A stretch of DNA of 64,000 nucleotides. It comes from Streptomyces sp. 549. Lineage in GTDB: Bacteria > Actinomycetota > Actinomycetes > Streptomycetales > Streptomycetaceae. Both the position numbers and the translations under genes were made by a program. A model generated the notes under the pieces. That model was not told the DNA's origin and ran no database searches. It saw nothing but the letters and a program-made list of their open reading frames with translations. This document shows positions 9,407 to 18,390 of the stretch, piece after piece; the first letter of the stretch is position 1; each line of letters begins with the position of its first letter. Where the stretch lies: contig NZ_JASKMT010000004.1 of NCBI RefSeq assembly GCF_030124175.1, positions 62,001 to 126,000 on the forward strand, read 5' to 3'.

Positions 9407-10747
9407 GTGGTGCAGGCCGACGGCACGGTGCAGTCCGACGGCACGGCGGCGTCCGGGCGTACGACGGCGACCGGGGGCACGGTGGCGCCCAAGGGCAGGA
9501 GATGGACCGCCTGGTGGGACCGCAGGAGCGACCCGGCCCGGATCGAGCTGTACACCCGCTGGTCGTTCTACTTCTTCGTCCTGATGGGGGCGGCCGCCAC
9601 CGCGCTGCTCGCCCTGGCCCAGACCGGCCATCCGGTCTGGGCCAGGGCGCTGCTGCCGGCCGTGGTCCTGGGCAACGGCGTGCTCACGATGTGCGCCGTG
9701 GGACGGGCCATGGAGTGGACGCTGGACCGCCGGGAGCGGCCGTCCCGGCTGCTGGCGGCTACCGGCACGCTGTCGGCCGCCGTGGCGGTGCTGGGCATGG
9801 CGCTGTGGCGGTCGGGCGCACTGACCGATCCGGAGACGCTGGCCTACGTGGTCATCGCCCCGCCGTCGCTGGCGCTGATCCCGCTGGCCGCGAACCTGCG
9901 CACCGCCCGCCACCTGGCCGCCCTGGTGGCGGGCACCACTGCGGGCGCACTGCTGGTGGCCCTCGCGCTGGGGCTGCCGACGGCGCTCGGCCTCGGGCTG
10001 GCCTTCGGTCTGCTGACGGGGGGCCTGTTCATGGCGTTCACCACCCGTTTCTCGATGTGGCTGCTGGCGGTGGTGTGGGAGCTGGACGCGGCCCGGGACA
10101 CCCAGGCGCGGCTGGCCGTCGCCGAGGAGCGGCTGCGCTTCGGCCGGGACCTGCACGACGTGATGGGCCGCAACCTGTCGGTGATCGCACTGAAGAGCGA
10201 GCTGGCGGCCGAACTGTCGCGGCGCGGCTCGTCCGCGGGTACCGACCAGATGGTCGAGGTGCAGCGCATCGCCAGGGAGTCGCAGCGTGAGCTGCGCGAG
10301 GTGGTGCGCGGCTACCGGGAGGCCGGCCTCGACACCGAACTGGCCGGCGCGCGCGGCGTGCTGGAGTCGGCCGGCATCCGGTGCCGGATCGACGCCGGCG
10401 ACGACCGGCTGCCGGGGGCGGTGCAGTCGGCGCTGGGCTGGGTGGTGCGGGAGGGCACGACCAACGTGCTGCGGCACTCCGACGCCCGGCTGTGCACGGT
10501 GGCACTGCGGGTCGGCCGGGAGGCGGTACTGACGATGGCCAACGACGGGGTACCGGAAGGACGCACCGCAGGACGTACCGCAGAGCCGGTCGGCGGGGCG
10601 TCGGCGGGCGACGCGTCGACGGGCGGGCACGGCCTGGCCGGGCTGCGCGAGCGGCTGGCACCGCTCGGCGGCACCCTGGAGGCCGGTGTGCGCGACGGTG
10701 GGCGGTTCGTCCTCACCGCGCGCCTTCCGCTGACGGAGGAGAGCTGA
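9407..10747 (+). CDS. Sensor histidine kinase (HisKA_3, NarL-partner class)
   Basis: This 446-residue kinase has about six membrane helices in its first 200 residues, then the HisKA_3 dimerisation helix with FGRDLHDVMGRNLS (phospho-acceptor His near residue 250). The ATPase part is shortened but has EGTTNVLRHS (N-box) and GGHGLAGLRERL (G-box). The GTG at 9407 follows GGGGGGAGAG; an upstream GTG at 9293 in frame would overlap the permease and encodes an atypical Arg/Gly-rich leader. It ends one base before the response regulator, so the two are probably co-transcribed with the ABC genes. The layout recalls DesK/DesR-like systems. Confidence 0.88.
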   Translation: MVQADGTVQSDGTAASGRTTATGGTVAPKGRRWTAWWDRRSDPARIELYTRWSFYFFVLMGAAATALLALAQTGHPVWARALLPAVVLGNGVLTMCAVGRAMEWTLDRRERPSRLLAATGTLSAAVAVLGMALWRSGALTDPETLAYVVIAPPSLALIPLAANLRTARHLAALVAGTTAGALLVALALGLPTALGLGLAFGLLTGGLFMAFTTRFSMWLLAVVWELDAARDTQARLAVAEERLRFGRDLHDVMGRNLSVIALKSELAAELSRRGSSAGTDQMVEVQRIARESQRELREVVRGYREAGLDTELAGARGVLESAGIRCRIDAGDDRLPGAVQSALGWVVREGTTNVLRHSDARLCTVALRVGREAVLTMANDGVPEGRTAGRTAEPVGGASAGDASTGGHGLAGLRERLAPLGGTLEAGVRDGGRFVLTARLPLTEES

Positions 10748-10748
10748 G

Positions 10749-11375
10749 ATGGGCGAGGGCGGGGCGCACCCCATCCGGGTGCTGCTGGCGGACGACGAGC
10801 ACCTGATCCGGGGGGCGATGGCGGCGCTGCTGGCGCTGGAGACCGACCTGCTGGTGGTCGCGGAGGCCGCGACCGGCCCGGAGGCGCTGGCCAGGGCCCG
10901 GGCCCACCGCCCTGACGTGGCGGTGCTGGACCTGCAGATGCCGGGTTCCGACGGGGTCGCGGTGACGTCGGCACTGCGGACCGAACTCCCCGAGTGCCGG
11001 ACCATGATCGTCACCGGTCACGGCCGGCCGGGGCACCTCAAGCGGGCACTGGCCGCGGGTGCCCGGGGCTTCCTGCCCAAGACGGTCTCCGCACGCCGGC
11101 TCGCGGAGATCATCCGCAGCGTGCACGCCGGGGACCGCTACGTGGACCCGGAGCTGGCGGCGGACGCCATCAGCTCCGGCGAGTCACCGCTGACCGCCCG
11201 GGAGGCGGAGCTGCTGGAACTGGCCGCGGACGGCGCCCCGATCGCGGAGATCGCCCGGCGGGCGTCGCTCGCGCCGGGCACGGTCCGCAACTACCTGTCG
11301 GCCGCCGCCGCGAAGCTGCACGCGGAGAACCGGCACACCGCGGTGCGCCGGGCCCGCGAGCACGGCTGGCTCTGA
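10749..11375 (+). CDS. NarL/LuxR-family response regulator
   Basis: The 208-residue regulator has an intact receiver domain: acidic pair D15-D16, phospho-acceptor D61 in VLDLQMPG, Thr in MIVTGHG and Lys in LPKTVS. The C-terminal LuxR helix-turn-helix is at about 148-205 (LTAREAELLELAADG, APGTVRNYLSAAAAKL). It is the cognate partner of the kinase just upstream and likely controls the adjacent exporter. The ATG is preceded by GGAGGAGAG inside the kinase end. Confidence 0.92.
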   Translation: MGEGGAHPIRVLLADDEHLIRGAMAALLALETDLLVVAEAATGPEALARARAHRPDVAVLDLQMPGSDGVAVTSALRTELPECRTMIVTGHGRPGHLKRALAAGARGFLPKTVSARRLAEIIRSVHAGDRYVDPELAADAISSGESPLTAREAELLELAADGAPIAEIARRASLAPGTVRNYLSAAAAKLHAENRHTAVRRAREHGWL

Positions 11376-11531
11376 CGGGCATCCCGGGGCGAGCCGCGGG
11401 TATGCGTCCCAGTCGTGTCCCGGTGACCGGCCGCGGACACAGCTACGCGTATCGGACGGATGGGCGCACAATGGCGTGGGCCCTCCCCGGGCCGCGGACC
11501 CCGCGTCCCTCTCTCCCGACAGGTGGCACCG

Positions 11532-12749
11532 GTGACAACACTCGACGACAAGGCGGCAGCGGACGGCGTCACGACAGGACCGCCCGCTGACGCCGACGCA
11601 CGCAAGCGGCGGCTGCGGAGACGGCTGGAACGGCTCATCGGTATCGCCGCCACCGAGGGCAACAGCCTCACGGTGCTGCGCAACGGCGACCAGATCTTCC
11701 CCGCGATGCTGGAGAGCGTCCGGGCCGCCGAGCACACCGTGGACATGATGACGTTCGTCTACTGGCGCGGCGAGATAGCCAGGGAGTTCGCCGAGGCGCT
11801 CGCCGAGCGCGCCCGTGCCGGGGTGCGGGTGCGGCTGCTGCTGGACGGCTTCGGCAGCCGGCTCATCGAACGGGACCTGCTGGACCTGATGGAGGAGGCG
11901 GGGGCGCAGGTCAGCTGGTTCCGCAAGCCGCTGCGGCTGTCCCTGTTCAAGCAGAACCACCGCTGCCACCGCAAGGTGCTGGTGGTCGACGAGGAGGTCG
12001 CCTACACCGGCGGCGTCGGCATCGCCGAGGAGTGGTGCGGGGACGCACGCAACGCCGACGAGTGGCGGGACACCCACGTGCGGGTCCGCGGGCCGGCGGT
12101 GGACGGCATCGGCGCGGCCTTCGCCCAGAACTGGGCGGAGACGCAGGAGGCGCTGTTCGACGAGCGGGACCGATTCCAGGGCGCCTCGTCGCAGGGCGAC
12201 TCGGTGGTGCAGGTGGTGCGGGGCTCGGCCAGCTTCGGCTGGCAGGACATGCAGACGCTGATCCGGGTGGTGGTGGAGTCGGCCGAGGAGCGGCTGCGGC
12301 TGGCCACCGCGTACTTCGCACCCGACGAGTACTTCATCGACCTGCTGTGCGCGGCGGCGGGACGCGGTGTGCAGGTGGAGATACTGCTGCCGGGCCCGCA
12401 CACCGACAAGCGCGTCTGCCAGCTCGCCGGTCAGCGGTTCTACGAACGACTGACCGCGTGCGGCGTGAAGATCTGGCACTACCAGCCGACGATGATGCAC
12501 GCGAAGATCATCACGGTGGACGGAGTGGCCTCGCTGCTCGGCTCCACCAACCTCAACCGGCGCTCGCTCGACCACGACGAGGAGGTCATGCTGGTGACGC
12601 TCGACGAGCATCTGACCGCCACCCTGGACCAGCACTTCGACGAGGACCTCAGCCGCAGCGAGCTGATCTGTCCGGGCCGCTGGCGCCGCAGGTCGGTGGC
12701 CCAGCGCCTGCGCGAGCACTCCGTCCTGCCGATCCGCCGCTTCCTGTGA
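11532..12749 (+). CDS. Phospholipase D-superfamily protein, cardiolipin synthase-like
   Basis: This 405-residue protein carries two HKD motifs: HRKVLVVDEEVAYTGG near residue 150 and HAKIITVDGVASLLGSTN near residue 320. Together they form the active site of phospholipase D/cardiolipin synthases. It lacks the two N-terminal membrane helices of classical bacterial cardiolipin synthase, so it fits the ClsB-like class. The GTG at 11532 follows AGGTGG. A longer frame from ATG 11460 is open but Arg/Pro-rich and is unlikely to be translated. Its likely role is transfer of a phosphatidyl group at the membrane. Confidence 0.85.
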   Translation: MTTLDDKAAADGVTTGPPADADARKRRLRRRLERLIGIAATEGNSLTVLRNGDQIFPAMLESVRAAEHTVDMMTFVYWRGEIAREFAEALAERARAGVRVRLLLDGFGSRLIERDLLDLMEEAGAQVSWFRKPLRLSLFKQNHRCHRKVLVVDEEVAYTGGVGIAEEWCGDARNADEWRDTHVRVRGPAVDGIGAAFAQNWAETQEALFDERDRFQGASSQGDSVVQVVRGSASFGWQDMQTLIRVVVESAEERLRLATAYFAPDEYFIDLLCAAAGRGVQVEILLPGPHTDKRVCQLAGQRFYERLTACGVKIWHYQPTMMHAKIITVDGVASLLGSTNLNRRSLDHDEEVMLVTLDEHLTATLDQHFDEDLSRSELICPGRWRRRSVAQRLREHSVLPIRRFL

Positions 12750-12806
12750 CTCCCGGCGCCGGGAGGTCCACGGAGAAAGCAGGCACGCGGCACCGCCCGG
12801 GGCGGA

Positions 12807-12812
12807 TATAGT
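12807..12812 (+). promoter_or_regulatory. -10 element of tRNA-Gly copy 2
   Basis: TATAGT ends 11 bases before the mature tRNA, an excellent vegetative -10. It shows that this tRNA copy has its own promoter. Confidence 0.65.
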
Positions 12813-12823
12813 GGACTCCGCAC

Positions 12824-12896
12824 GCGGACGTAGCTCAGCTGGTAGAGCGCAACCTTGCCAAGGTTGAGGTCGCGAGTTCGAACCTCGTCGTCCGCT
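12824..12896 (+). tRNA. tRNA-Gly (anticodon GCC), copy 2
   Basis: The mature sequence is identical to tRNA copy 1 (7217-7289), with encoded CCA at 12897-12899. Similarity continues past the tRNA through the terminator to CTGTTCC, so a segment of about 120 bases was duplicated, not just the tRNA. Confidence 0.97.
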
Positions 12897-12903
12897 CCAC
12901 GAC

Positions 12904-12936
12904 GAACGGCTCCGGTCCAGTGGACCGGGGCCGTTC
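12904..12936 (+). terminator. Hairpin terminator after tRNA-Gly copy 2
   Basis: A 15-base stem (GAACGGCTCCGGTCC, one G-T pair) closes an AGT loop. It differs at only two positions in the hairpin from the one at 7298-7330. Confidence 0.88.
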
Positions 12937-13017
12937 GCTGTTCCGTGCGACTGCCGTGCGGCCCGTGCGGCCCTTAGGCTGGTCCACCACCGGTTGGTCT
13001 CGTCCTTGGAGCACCCT

Positions 13018-13665
13018 TTGGCCTGTGATCTGTGGCTGGTCCCCCTAGTCGACGTGCTGTGCCACAGCCCCGACAACCCCTTCGCGCAGGAGATCGCCAC
13101 CTACGACAAGGCCCTGGAGGCGGCCGGACTGCCGCCGGTGCCCGTCTACGGGTACATGCCCGGCCTGTCCGGGGACGTCGCCCCGGTGGCGGGCTTCGAC
13201 TACGACGCCCTGCACCTGCTGCGTCGCGCCTACCTGCTGCAACTCAGCGGGCTGGAGGTGACGCCGGTCGACGCGCTCGGCAGCGACTACGAGCAGCTGC
13301 TGGAGATGTTCGAGCCGACGGCCCAGCAGTCGCACCTGGTGTGGCACTACGACCACGCGGGCGCCTACGTGCCGGTGGACTTCGCCGCGCCGCTGTCCGA
13401 CGAGGAACTGCTGGCGGGCGGTGGGCCGCTCGGCTCCAGCCACGGCCTGCTGCGCGAACTGGAGGCGGTGGCAGCGGTCCTGGGCATCGACCCGGCCAAC
13501 CCGCCGCCCGCCCCGCCCGCGCCCTCCCGCCCGACCGAGCTGGAGGAACCGGCGATGCCCGCCGGCGAGGGCGGCCCGTTCGCCCGCGAGCGGCACGTCT
13601 GGCTGGGCCTGCACGCGGCGGCGACCCGCAGCCTCGCCCAGGGCTCGATGATCGTCTTCTCCTGA
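13018..13665 (+). CDS. Conserved hypothetical protein
   Basis: I do not recognise an enzyme family. The first 130 residues are soluble and well conserved in feel ([47 protein letters not shown]). A Pro-rich linker near 160-185 follows, then a short C-terminal segment. A TTG at 13018 is chosen because GGAG lies seven bases upstream and the protein then begins [11 protein letters not shown]. An ATG at 12994 in the same frame is the alternative and would lie very close to the TAGGCT promoter-like element at 12974-12979. It follows the tRNA terminator and has its own terminator, so it is monocistronic. Confidence 0.75.
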   Translation: MACDLWLVPLVDVLCHSPDNPFAQEIATYDKALEAAGLPPVPVYGYMPGLSGDVAPVAGFDYDALHLLRRAYLLQLSGLEVTPVDALGSDYEQLLEMFEPTAQQSHLVWHYDHAGAYVPVDFAAPLSDEELLAGGGPLGSSHGLLRELEAVAAVLGIDPANPPPAPPAPSRPTELEEPAMPAGEGGPFARERHVWLGLHAAATRSLAQGSMIVFS

Positions 13666-13683
13666 TCCGGACGACGGCCCGAA

Positions 13684-13725
13684 CGGCCCGCGGTCCGCAC
13701 CGAATCAGGTGCGGGCCGCGGGCCG
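13684..13725. terminator. Hairpin terminator
   Basis: An 18-base near-perfect stem (CGGCCCGCGGTCCGCACC) with a GAATCA loop lies between the convergent hypothetical gene and the SLATT gene. It could serve both strands. Confidence 0.8.
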
Positions 13726-13735
13726 TCGCGTCGGT

Positions 13736-13811
13736 GGCTCAGCGCGGGTTCTCCGGCTCAGCGCGGGTTCCCCGGCTCAGCGCGGGTTCCCCGGCTCAGC
13801 GCGGGTTCTCC
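13736..13811. repeat. 19-bp tandem repeat, four copies, over the stop codon of the SLATT gene
   Basis: Four head-to-tail copies of GGCTCAGCGCGGGTTCTCC occur, with a C for T in the middle two. On the minus strand the promoter-proximal unit encodes the last residues ENPR and the TGA of the SLATT gene; the other three lie beyond the stop. The unit length is not a multiple of three. Confidence 0.95.
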
Positions 13812-14527
13812 GGCGGGCGCTGACGCGGCATGTTGGGCCGGGCGCCGGGCGGCATGGGGAACCTGGCGACGGACCCGCCGCTGTCCCGGTCCGGGCGCGG
13901 GACGAACGCGGTGGGCGACGCCGACCGGGTGGGCAGCGGCACCGGGCCGTTGCGGAACTCCACCATCCAGTCGGCGGTCTCACTGCGCACCAGGTCGGTG
14001 ATGTCCTCGTTGAAGCGGCGCAGCACGGCGAGGCAGCGTTCCGCCGCCTCGCTCGCGGTGCCCTCCGTCGGGCCCAGCACCTCGCGCACCGACTCCGACG
14101 CCCACTCGTACTGCAGGATCTCAAGCCGCCGCTGCACGTTCTGGGCCGACGAGACCGCACGCATCCAGCCCGACGTGAGGCCGAACCAGCGGTCGGCAGC
14201 CGCGCACAGCACGGCGCCGAGCAGCGCCAGGTACCCCCACGACGCGATGTCCGCGACCGCACCGACCAGTTCCAGCACCGGCAGCACCGCGCCCGCGGCC
14301 ACTCCCAGCGCCACCCCCAGGCGTGCCGCGCGGGCGGCCCTGCGCTTCACCCTCCGGTCCGCGAGGTACCAGTCGATGACCTGGAGCGCGCCCTGCTCGA
14401 CCCACTGGTACAGCTCGTCGAGCCGTTCGGCCGGCTCCCCCCAGTCGCCGAGCGGAAAGGCACGTCCCAGCAGGTCCCCCTGCCCGTCCCACCTGGCGCC
14501 CTCGGGCCGCATTTCCGGCTGACTCAC
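13796..14527 (-). CDS. SLATT-domain (two-helix membrane) protein
   Basis: This 243-residue protein has two closely spaced membrane helices (near 79-97 and 103-120) followed by a long helix ([31 protein letters not shown]). That is the architecture of SLATT domains, which Burroughs and Aravind proposed as pore-forming effectors of nucleotide-signal-dependent conflict systems. Here no SMODS synthetase or SLOG sensor lies beside it, so it is a solitary core-genome version whose role is open. The C-terminal 50 residues are Pro/Arg-rich and low-complexity. The GTG at 14527 (SQPEMRPEG) follows GGGAG; longer frames up to 14653 are unlikely. Confidence 0.7.
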   Translation of the reverse strand: MSQPEMRPEGARWDGQGDLLGRAFPLGDWGEPAERLDELYQWVEQGALQVIDWYLADRRVKRRAARAARLGVALGVAAGAVLPVLELVGAVADIASWGYLALLGAVLCAAADRWFGLTSGWMRAVSSAQNVQRRLEILQYEWASESVREVLGPTEGTASEAAERCLAVLRRFNEDITDLVRSETADWMVEFRNGPVPLPTRSASPTAFVPRPDRDSGGSVARFPMPPGARPNMPRQRPPENPR

Positions 14528-14808
14528 CCGCCACTCCCAACAACTGGCCGAACACTCGGACCGCGTGAAGCCCCCATTCCTACCCTCAAAAGCGGCGCCA
14601 GGATGACGGGTTGGCGGCCAAACCGCTCGGAAGTGGCTGCCCGGCAGGAACAACGCCGTCGCGCACTCACTCGAAAGAGTGGGCGCCCGGGCGCCCGTAC
14701 CCGCGGGCCGCCGTCCCGTCGACCCCGTACGCGGCCCCTACCGCCCGGTACCGGCACACCGGCTCCCGCCCGGAGACCCCGTGGCGGCGCCCGCGGCCCG
14801 GCGCACAC

Positions 14809-14814
14809 TAGGCT
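14809..14814 (+). promoter_or_regulatory. -10 element for a leaderless purD transcript
   Basis: TAGGCT ends seven bases before the purD GTG. At that distance transcription would begin at or next to the start codon, and no Shine-Dalgarno is present. Leaderless mRNAs with this motif are common in Streptomyces. Confidence 0.65.
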
Positions 14815-14821
14815 GCCCCCC

Positions 14822-16111
14822 GTGAAGGTCCTCGTCATCGGCGGCGGCGCCCGCGAACACGCCCTGTGCCGCTCTCTGTCCCTCGACCCCGACGTGCGGG
14901 AGCTGCACTGCGCGCCGGGCAACGCCGGCATCGCCGAGGTCGCGGCGACGCACCCCGTCGACGCCCTCGACGGCGACGCGGTCGCCGCACTGGCCGAGCA
15001 GCTCGGCCTGACCGGCTCCGACCTGGTGGTGGTCGGTCCTGAGGCGCCGCTGGTCGCCGGGGTTGCCGACGCCGTCCGCGAGGCGGGTGTGCCGGTCTTC
15101 GGCCCGTCCGCCGAGGCGGCCCGGCTGGAGGGCTCGAAGGCCTTCGCCAAGGACGTGATGGCGACGGCCGGTGTGCCCACCGGCCGGAGCTACGTGTGCA
15201 CCACCACCGAGGAGGTCGACGAGGCGCTGGACGCGTTCGGCGCCCCCTACGTGGTGAAGGACGACGGCCTCGCCGCCGGCAAGGGCGTGGTGGTGACCGA
15301 CGACCTGGCCGCGGCCCGCGCCCACGCCCTCGCCTGCGAGCGCGTGGTGATCGAGGAGTTCCTGGACGGCCCTGAGGTGTCGCTGTTCGCCGTCACCGAC
15401 GGCCGCACGGTCGTGCCGCTCCAGCCCGCGCAGGACTTCAAGCGCGCCCTGGACGGCGACGAGGGCCCCAACACCGGCGGCATGGGCGCCTACACCCCGC
15501 TGCCGTGGGCGGACCCCAAGCTGGTGGACGAGGTGCTCACCACCGTGCTGCAGCCGACCGTGGACGAGCTGCGCCGACGCGGTACCCCGTTCTCCGGGCT
15601 GCTCTACGCCGGTCTGGCGATCACCTCGCGCGGGGTGCGGGTCATCGAGTTCAACGCCCGTTTCGGCGACCCGGAGACGCAGGCGGTGCTGGCCCGCCTG
15701 AAGACGCCGCTGGCCGGGCTGCTGGCCGCCGCCGCGACCGGTCAGCTCGCCGCCTTCCCGCCGCTGCGGTGGAGCGAGGGCGCCGCCGTCACCGTCGTCG
15801 TCGCCTCGCACGGCTACCCGGCCGCGCCGCGCACCGGCGACCCGATCGGCGGCCTCGCCGAGGTCGCCGAGCTGGACGCGCCGAAGGCGTACGTGCTGCA
15901 CGCCGGCACCCGGCTCGACGAGGACGGCCGGGTGGTCAGCGCCGGCGGACGGGTGCTCTCCGTCACCGCGACCGGCTCCGACCTCGCCACCGCCCGCGAG
16001 CGCGCCTACCGGGCCGTCGCCCGCATCTCCCTGGACGGCTCCCACCACCGCACCGACATCGCCGAGCGCGCCGCCGCCGACGCCGCAGCGGGCACCGGCG
16101 GGCAGAGCTGA
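14822..16111 (+). CDS. purD: Phosphoribosylamine-glycine ligase
   Basis: The 429-residue ATP-grasp enzyme forms GAR from phosphoribosylamine, glycine and ATP. It starts [15 protein letters not shown], has [11 protein letters not shown] and [17 protein letters not shown], the glycine-rich [24 protein letters not shown], and the metal-binding [14 protein letters not shown]. Length and motif order are complete. It is divergent from the SLATT gene and appears to be monocistronic, with a leaderless promoter and a strong terminator. Confidence 0.98.
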   Translation: MKVLVIGGGAREHALCRSLSLDPDVRELHCAPGNAGIAEVAATHPVDALDGDAVAALAEQLGLTGSDLVVVGPEAPLVAGVADAVREAGVPVFGPSAEAARLEGSKAFAKDVMATAGVPTGRSYVCTTTEEVDEALDAFGAPYVVKDDGLAAGKGVVVTDDLAAARAHALACERVVIEEFLDGPEVSLFAVTDGRTVVPLQPAQDFKRALDGDEGPNTGGMGAYTPLPWADPKLVDEVLTTVLQPTVDELRRRGTPFSGLLYAGLAITSRGVRVIEFNARFGDPETQAVLARLKTPLAGLLAAAATGQLAAFPPLRWSEGAAVTVVVASHGYPAAPRTGDPIGGLAEVAELDAPKAYVLHAGTRLDEDGRVVSAGGRVLSVTATGSDLATARERAYRAVARISLDGSHHRTDIAERAAADAAAGTGGQS

Positions 16112-16141
16112 CGGAGCTGCCAGACCCGCCAGCTGACAGGC

Positions 16142-16173
16142 CTGACGGGCTGACGGGCTGACGGGCTGACGGC
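16142..16173 (+). repeat. 8-bp tandem repeat CTGACGGG after purD
   Basis: Four copies of CTGACGGG (the last ends in C) lie 30 bases past the purD stop. The purD stop itself sits in GCTGACGG, so the repeat looks like an amplified copy of the stop-codon context. Confidence 0.85.
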
Positions 16174-16198
16174 CGGGGACGATCACCCCGGCCGTGCG

Positions 16199-16240
16199 GA
16201 GGGTCCGGTACCGGGGTTGCCACCCCGGTACCGGACCCTC
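16199..16240 (+). terminator. purD terminator
   Basis: A perfect 18-base stem (GAGGGTCCGGTACCGGGG and complement) closes a TTGCCA loop, 88 bases after the purD stop. Confidence 0.93.
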
Positions 16241-16562
16241 CCGTCGTCGGCCGAGCCCGCCCCGAGCCCGCCCGAGCCGCGAACTGGCCCAGCTCACCGG
16301 CCGGTTCGGCGAATACCGGCTATCCGGTTATAGGCGGACACCCCCGGCAGCCACCGTTCCGCAAGACCTCTGCCCAAAGCCATTCCATCGGGTGACCGCA
16401 CCCCGGGTACGGCTGACCGCCCGTGCGGGGGCCAACTAGGGTGCCGCGCAGCAGGCCCGGACGCCGTGGGTCAACTGGCCCACCGCACGTTGCGATGTCC
16501 GCGGCCGGTGCGACAGTGGGAAAGGCCCAGGGCACTTCGACACGGCAGGGGGTGAGTGGACG
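16241..16562. promoter_or_regulatory. Intergenic region before the M48-like gene
   Basis: These 322 bases hold no convincing gene. An imperfect inverted repeat, TACCGG-CTAT-CCGGTTA, lies at 16314-16330, and a possible -10 (TAGGGT) at 16437-16442. GGCAGGGGGTGAG just before the ATG at 16563 is the ribosome-binding site. Confidence 0.4.
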
Positions 16563-18125
16563 ATGGCGGTCCTCACGGACGGAAACCGATCGGCGCGGGA
16601 CCACGCTCTGGCCGTGCTGCGCGTCCGCAGCACGGCGTTCGCCCTCGCGCTGCTGCCCGCCGCGGTGGCCGTGGTGCTGCTCACCGCCCGCCTCACCGGC
16701 CGGATCGGCCCCGGCTGGGACGCCGCCGGGTGGGTGCTCGGCGCCGTCGCGCTGGTGTGCCTCGCCGCCGCCGCAGTCCTCACCGTGCGGATCGCGAGCG
16801 CCCGGCCCGCCGCCGCGCCCACCGTAGACCTGGCGCAGAGCGCGGCGCCGGACCTCTACCGGCTGGTCCGCGACCTCGCCGACCGGCTGGACGTACCCGC
16901 GCCCGACGCCGTGGCCCTCACCCCCGACTGCGACAGCTGGCTGGAGGACCGCGGCGGGCGGGCCCCGGTGCTGGTCATCGGGTCCCCGTTCCTGTGGTGG
17001 ATGCGGGTGGCCGAGCTGCGGGCCGTGCTCGCCCCGGTGGTCGCCGGCACGGGCCCGTCCGCCCACCCCGACATCGCCGCCGCCCGCCGCTTCCTCCGCG
17101 CCCTGGACGCCGCCGTGGGCGACCGCCGGGCGCCCCGGACGGCCCGGCTGCTGCTGCGCGCGGCCGGCCCGCACGCGGCCGAGATGGAGCGGCTGGTGGC
17201 CGCCGCCGCGTCGGCCCGCGCGATGGGCGTGGACCACGGGCTGCGCATCGTCGCGCAGGAGCAGGTCGGCCTGGCGTACGCGGGCTGGGACCGGCTGCTG
17301 ACGCGGGTGGCGCTGCCCGCCTGGCGGGCGGGGCGCTGGCCGGCCCGGCTCGACGCGGGTGTGGTCTCCGCGCTCACCGAGCTGTCCCGGCGGGACCGGC
17401 TCGCCGAGGGCTTCGCCTCCCGTCTCGGCGAGCGTCCGGCCTGCGACCTGCTGGAGGAGCCCGGCAAGGTCGACGCCGACGTGTCGCTGCTGGCCGCGAG
17501 GCTGTTCTACGGCGGCCCGTCCGCCGAGGGCGCCGACTGGTCGCCGGTCAGCTGGCAGGAGTACCCGGAGGAGGTCGTGGACCGGGTCTGGCGGATCGAG
17601 GCGGCCCGGCTGTTCAGCGCGCTGGACGCCACCGAGAGCCCCGGCATGTCACAGGACCGGGCCGACGGCGGCACCCCGGCGCAGGGTCTGGGCCGGCCGA
17701 CGCTGGCCCGCGTGCTGGAACGACTCTGCGACGAGGAGGGCCGGGGCGCGCTGGCCGCCCGGCTGAGCGCCGACGCCGCCCGGGACGAGCAGCGGGCGGC
17801 CGGACCGCCGGAGCCCGTCGCGTCGCTGCCGGACGTGCCGGGTGTCGTCGCGCCCATGGGCTTCCCCCCGCAGGAGCCGCGCAGCACGCGCGAGCTGCTG
17901 GCCGACCACATCACCGCTGCGGTGTGCTGCGCGGCGGTGGAGAGCGGCAGCGGTGCCCCGGGCCTGGACTGGCTGGACGGACCGGTGCTGCTGCTCGGCG
18001 GGGAGCGCCGCTCCGACCTCGGCGGCACCGTGCTGGCCCTGGCCGAGGACGGCGACCCGGGCCCGCTGCACGAGTGGCTGGCGCTGGCCGGGGTCCGGGC
18101 GGACAAGCCCGTCCGCCTCGTCTGA
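16563..18125 (+). CDS. M48-like membrane protein lacking the zinc-protease motif
   Basis: The 520-residue protein has two N-terminal helices (about 24-43 and 53-75). A region around residues 85-165 follows the plan of M48/HtpX peptidases: LYRLVRDLADRLDVPAPDAVALTPD, then APVLVIGSPFLWWM and ELRAVLAPVVAGTG. In M48 enzymes the last segment reads ELRAVLAHELGH; here both His and Glu are absent, so no zinc site can form. The rest is helical and Ala/Leu/Arg-rich, with the end resembling a compact domain (LLGGERRSDLGGTVLALAEDGD). The fold assignment is my inference from motif order. It may be a pseudoenzyme that binds partners at the membrane. Confidence 0.55.
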   Translation: MAVLTDGNRSARDHALAVLRVRSTAFALALLPAAVAVVLLTARLTGRIGPGWDAAGWVLGAVALVCLAAAAVLTVRIASARPAAAPTVDLAQSAAPDLYRLVRDLADRLDVPAPDAVALTPDCDSWLEDRGGRAPVLVIGSPFLWWMRVAELRAVLAPVVAGTGPSAHPDIAAARRFLRALDAAVGDRRAPRTARLLLRAAGPHAAEMERLVAAAASARAMGVDHGLRIVAQEQVGLAYAGWDRLLTRVALPAWRAGRWPARLDAGVVSALTELSRRDRLAEGFASRLGERPACDLLEEPGKVDADVSLLAARLFYGGPSAEGADWSPVSWQEYPEEVVDRVWRIEAARLFSALDATESPGMSQDRADGGTPAQGLGRPTLARVLERLCDEEGRGALAARLSADAARDEQRAAGPPEPVASLPDVPGVVAPMGFPPQEPRSTRELLADHITAAVCCAAVESGSGAPGLDWLDGPVLLLGGERRSDLGGTVLALAEDGDPGPLHEWLALAGVRADKPVRLV

Positions 18126-18390
18126 CGACCCCCGGGGGGCCGCACGCCGTCCCGCGCGCTGCCGTGTGCCGGTTCGCGCGCTCCCCCGCCTCCGCCGGTG
18201 CCCGGCCCGGCGACCGCTCCCCGACCTGCACGGGAACGCGCGGCCCGGTGGGCGGCTCCGGCGGCCCCTCGCGCACCGGGATGCCCGCTCTCGAACAATT
18301 CGCGACGAACGGTAACGGTTCCGCTGCGGCATGTGATGTGCTGGACGCAGCATCCGGGGGAACGCGGGGTCGACGGGAGGGGCACACCAG

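Noticed and set aside
12824..12899. tRNA-Gly copy 2 as an attachment site of an integrated element
   Set aside because: No integrase, excisionase or phage-like gene lies near either tRNA copy; the duplicated unit includes a terminator and its own promoter.
13736..13811. Possible CRISPR-like array
   Set aside because: The units abut without spacers and are only 19 bp; it is a simple tandem repeat. No cas genes are present in the window.
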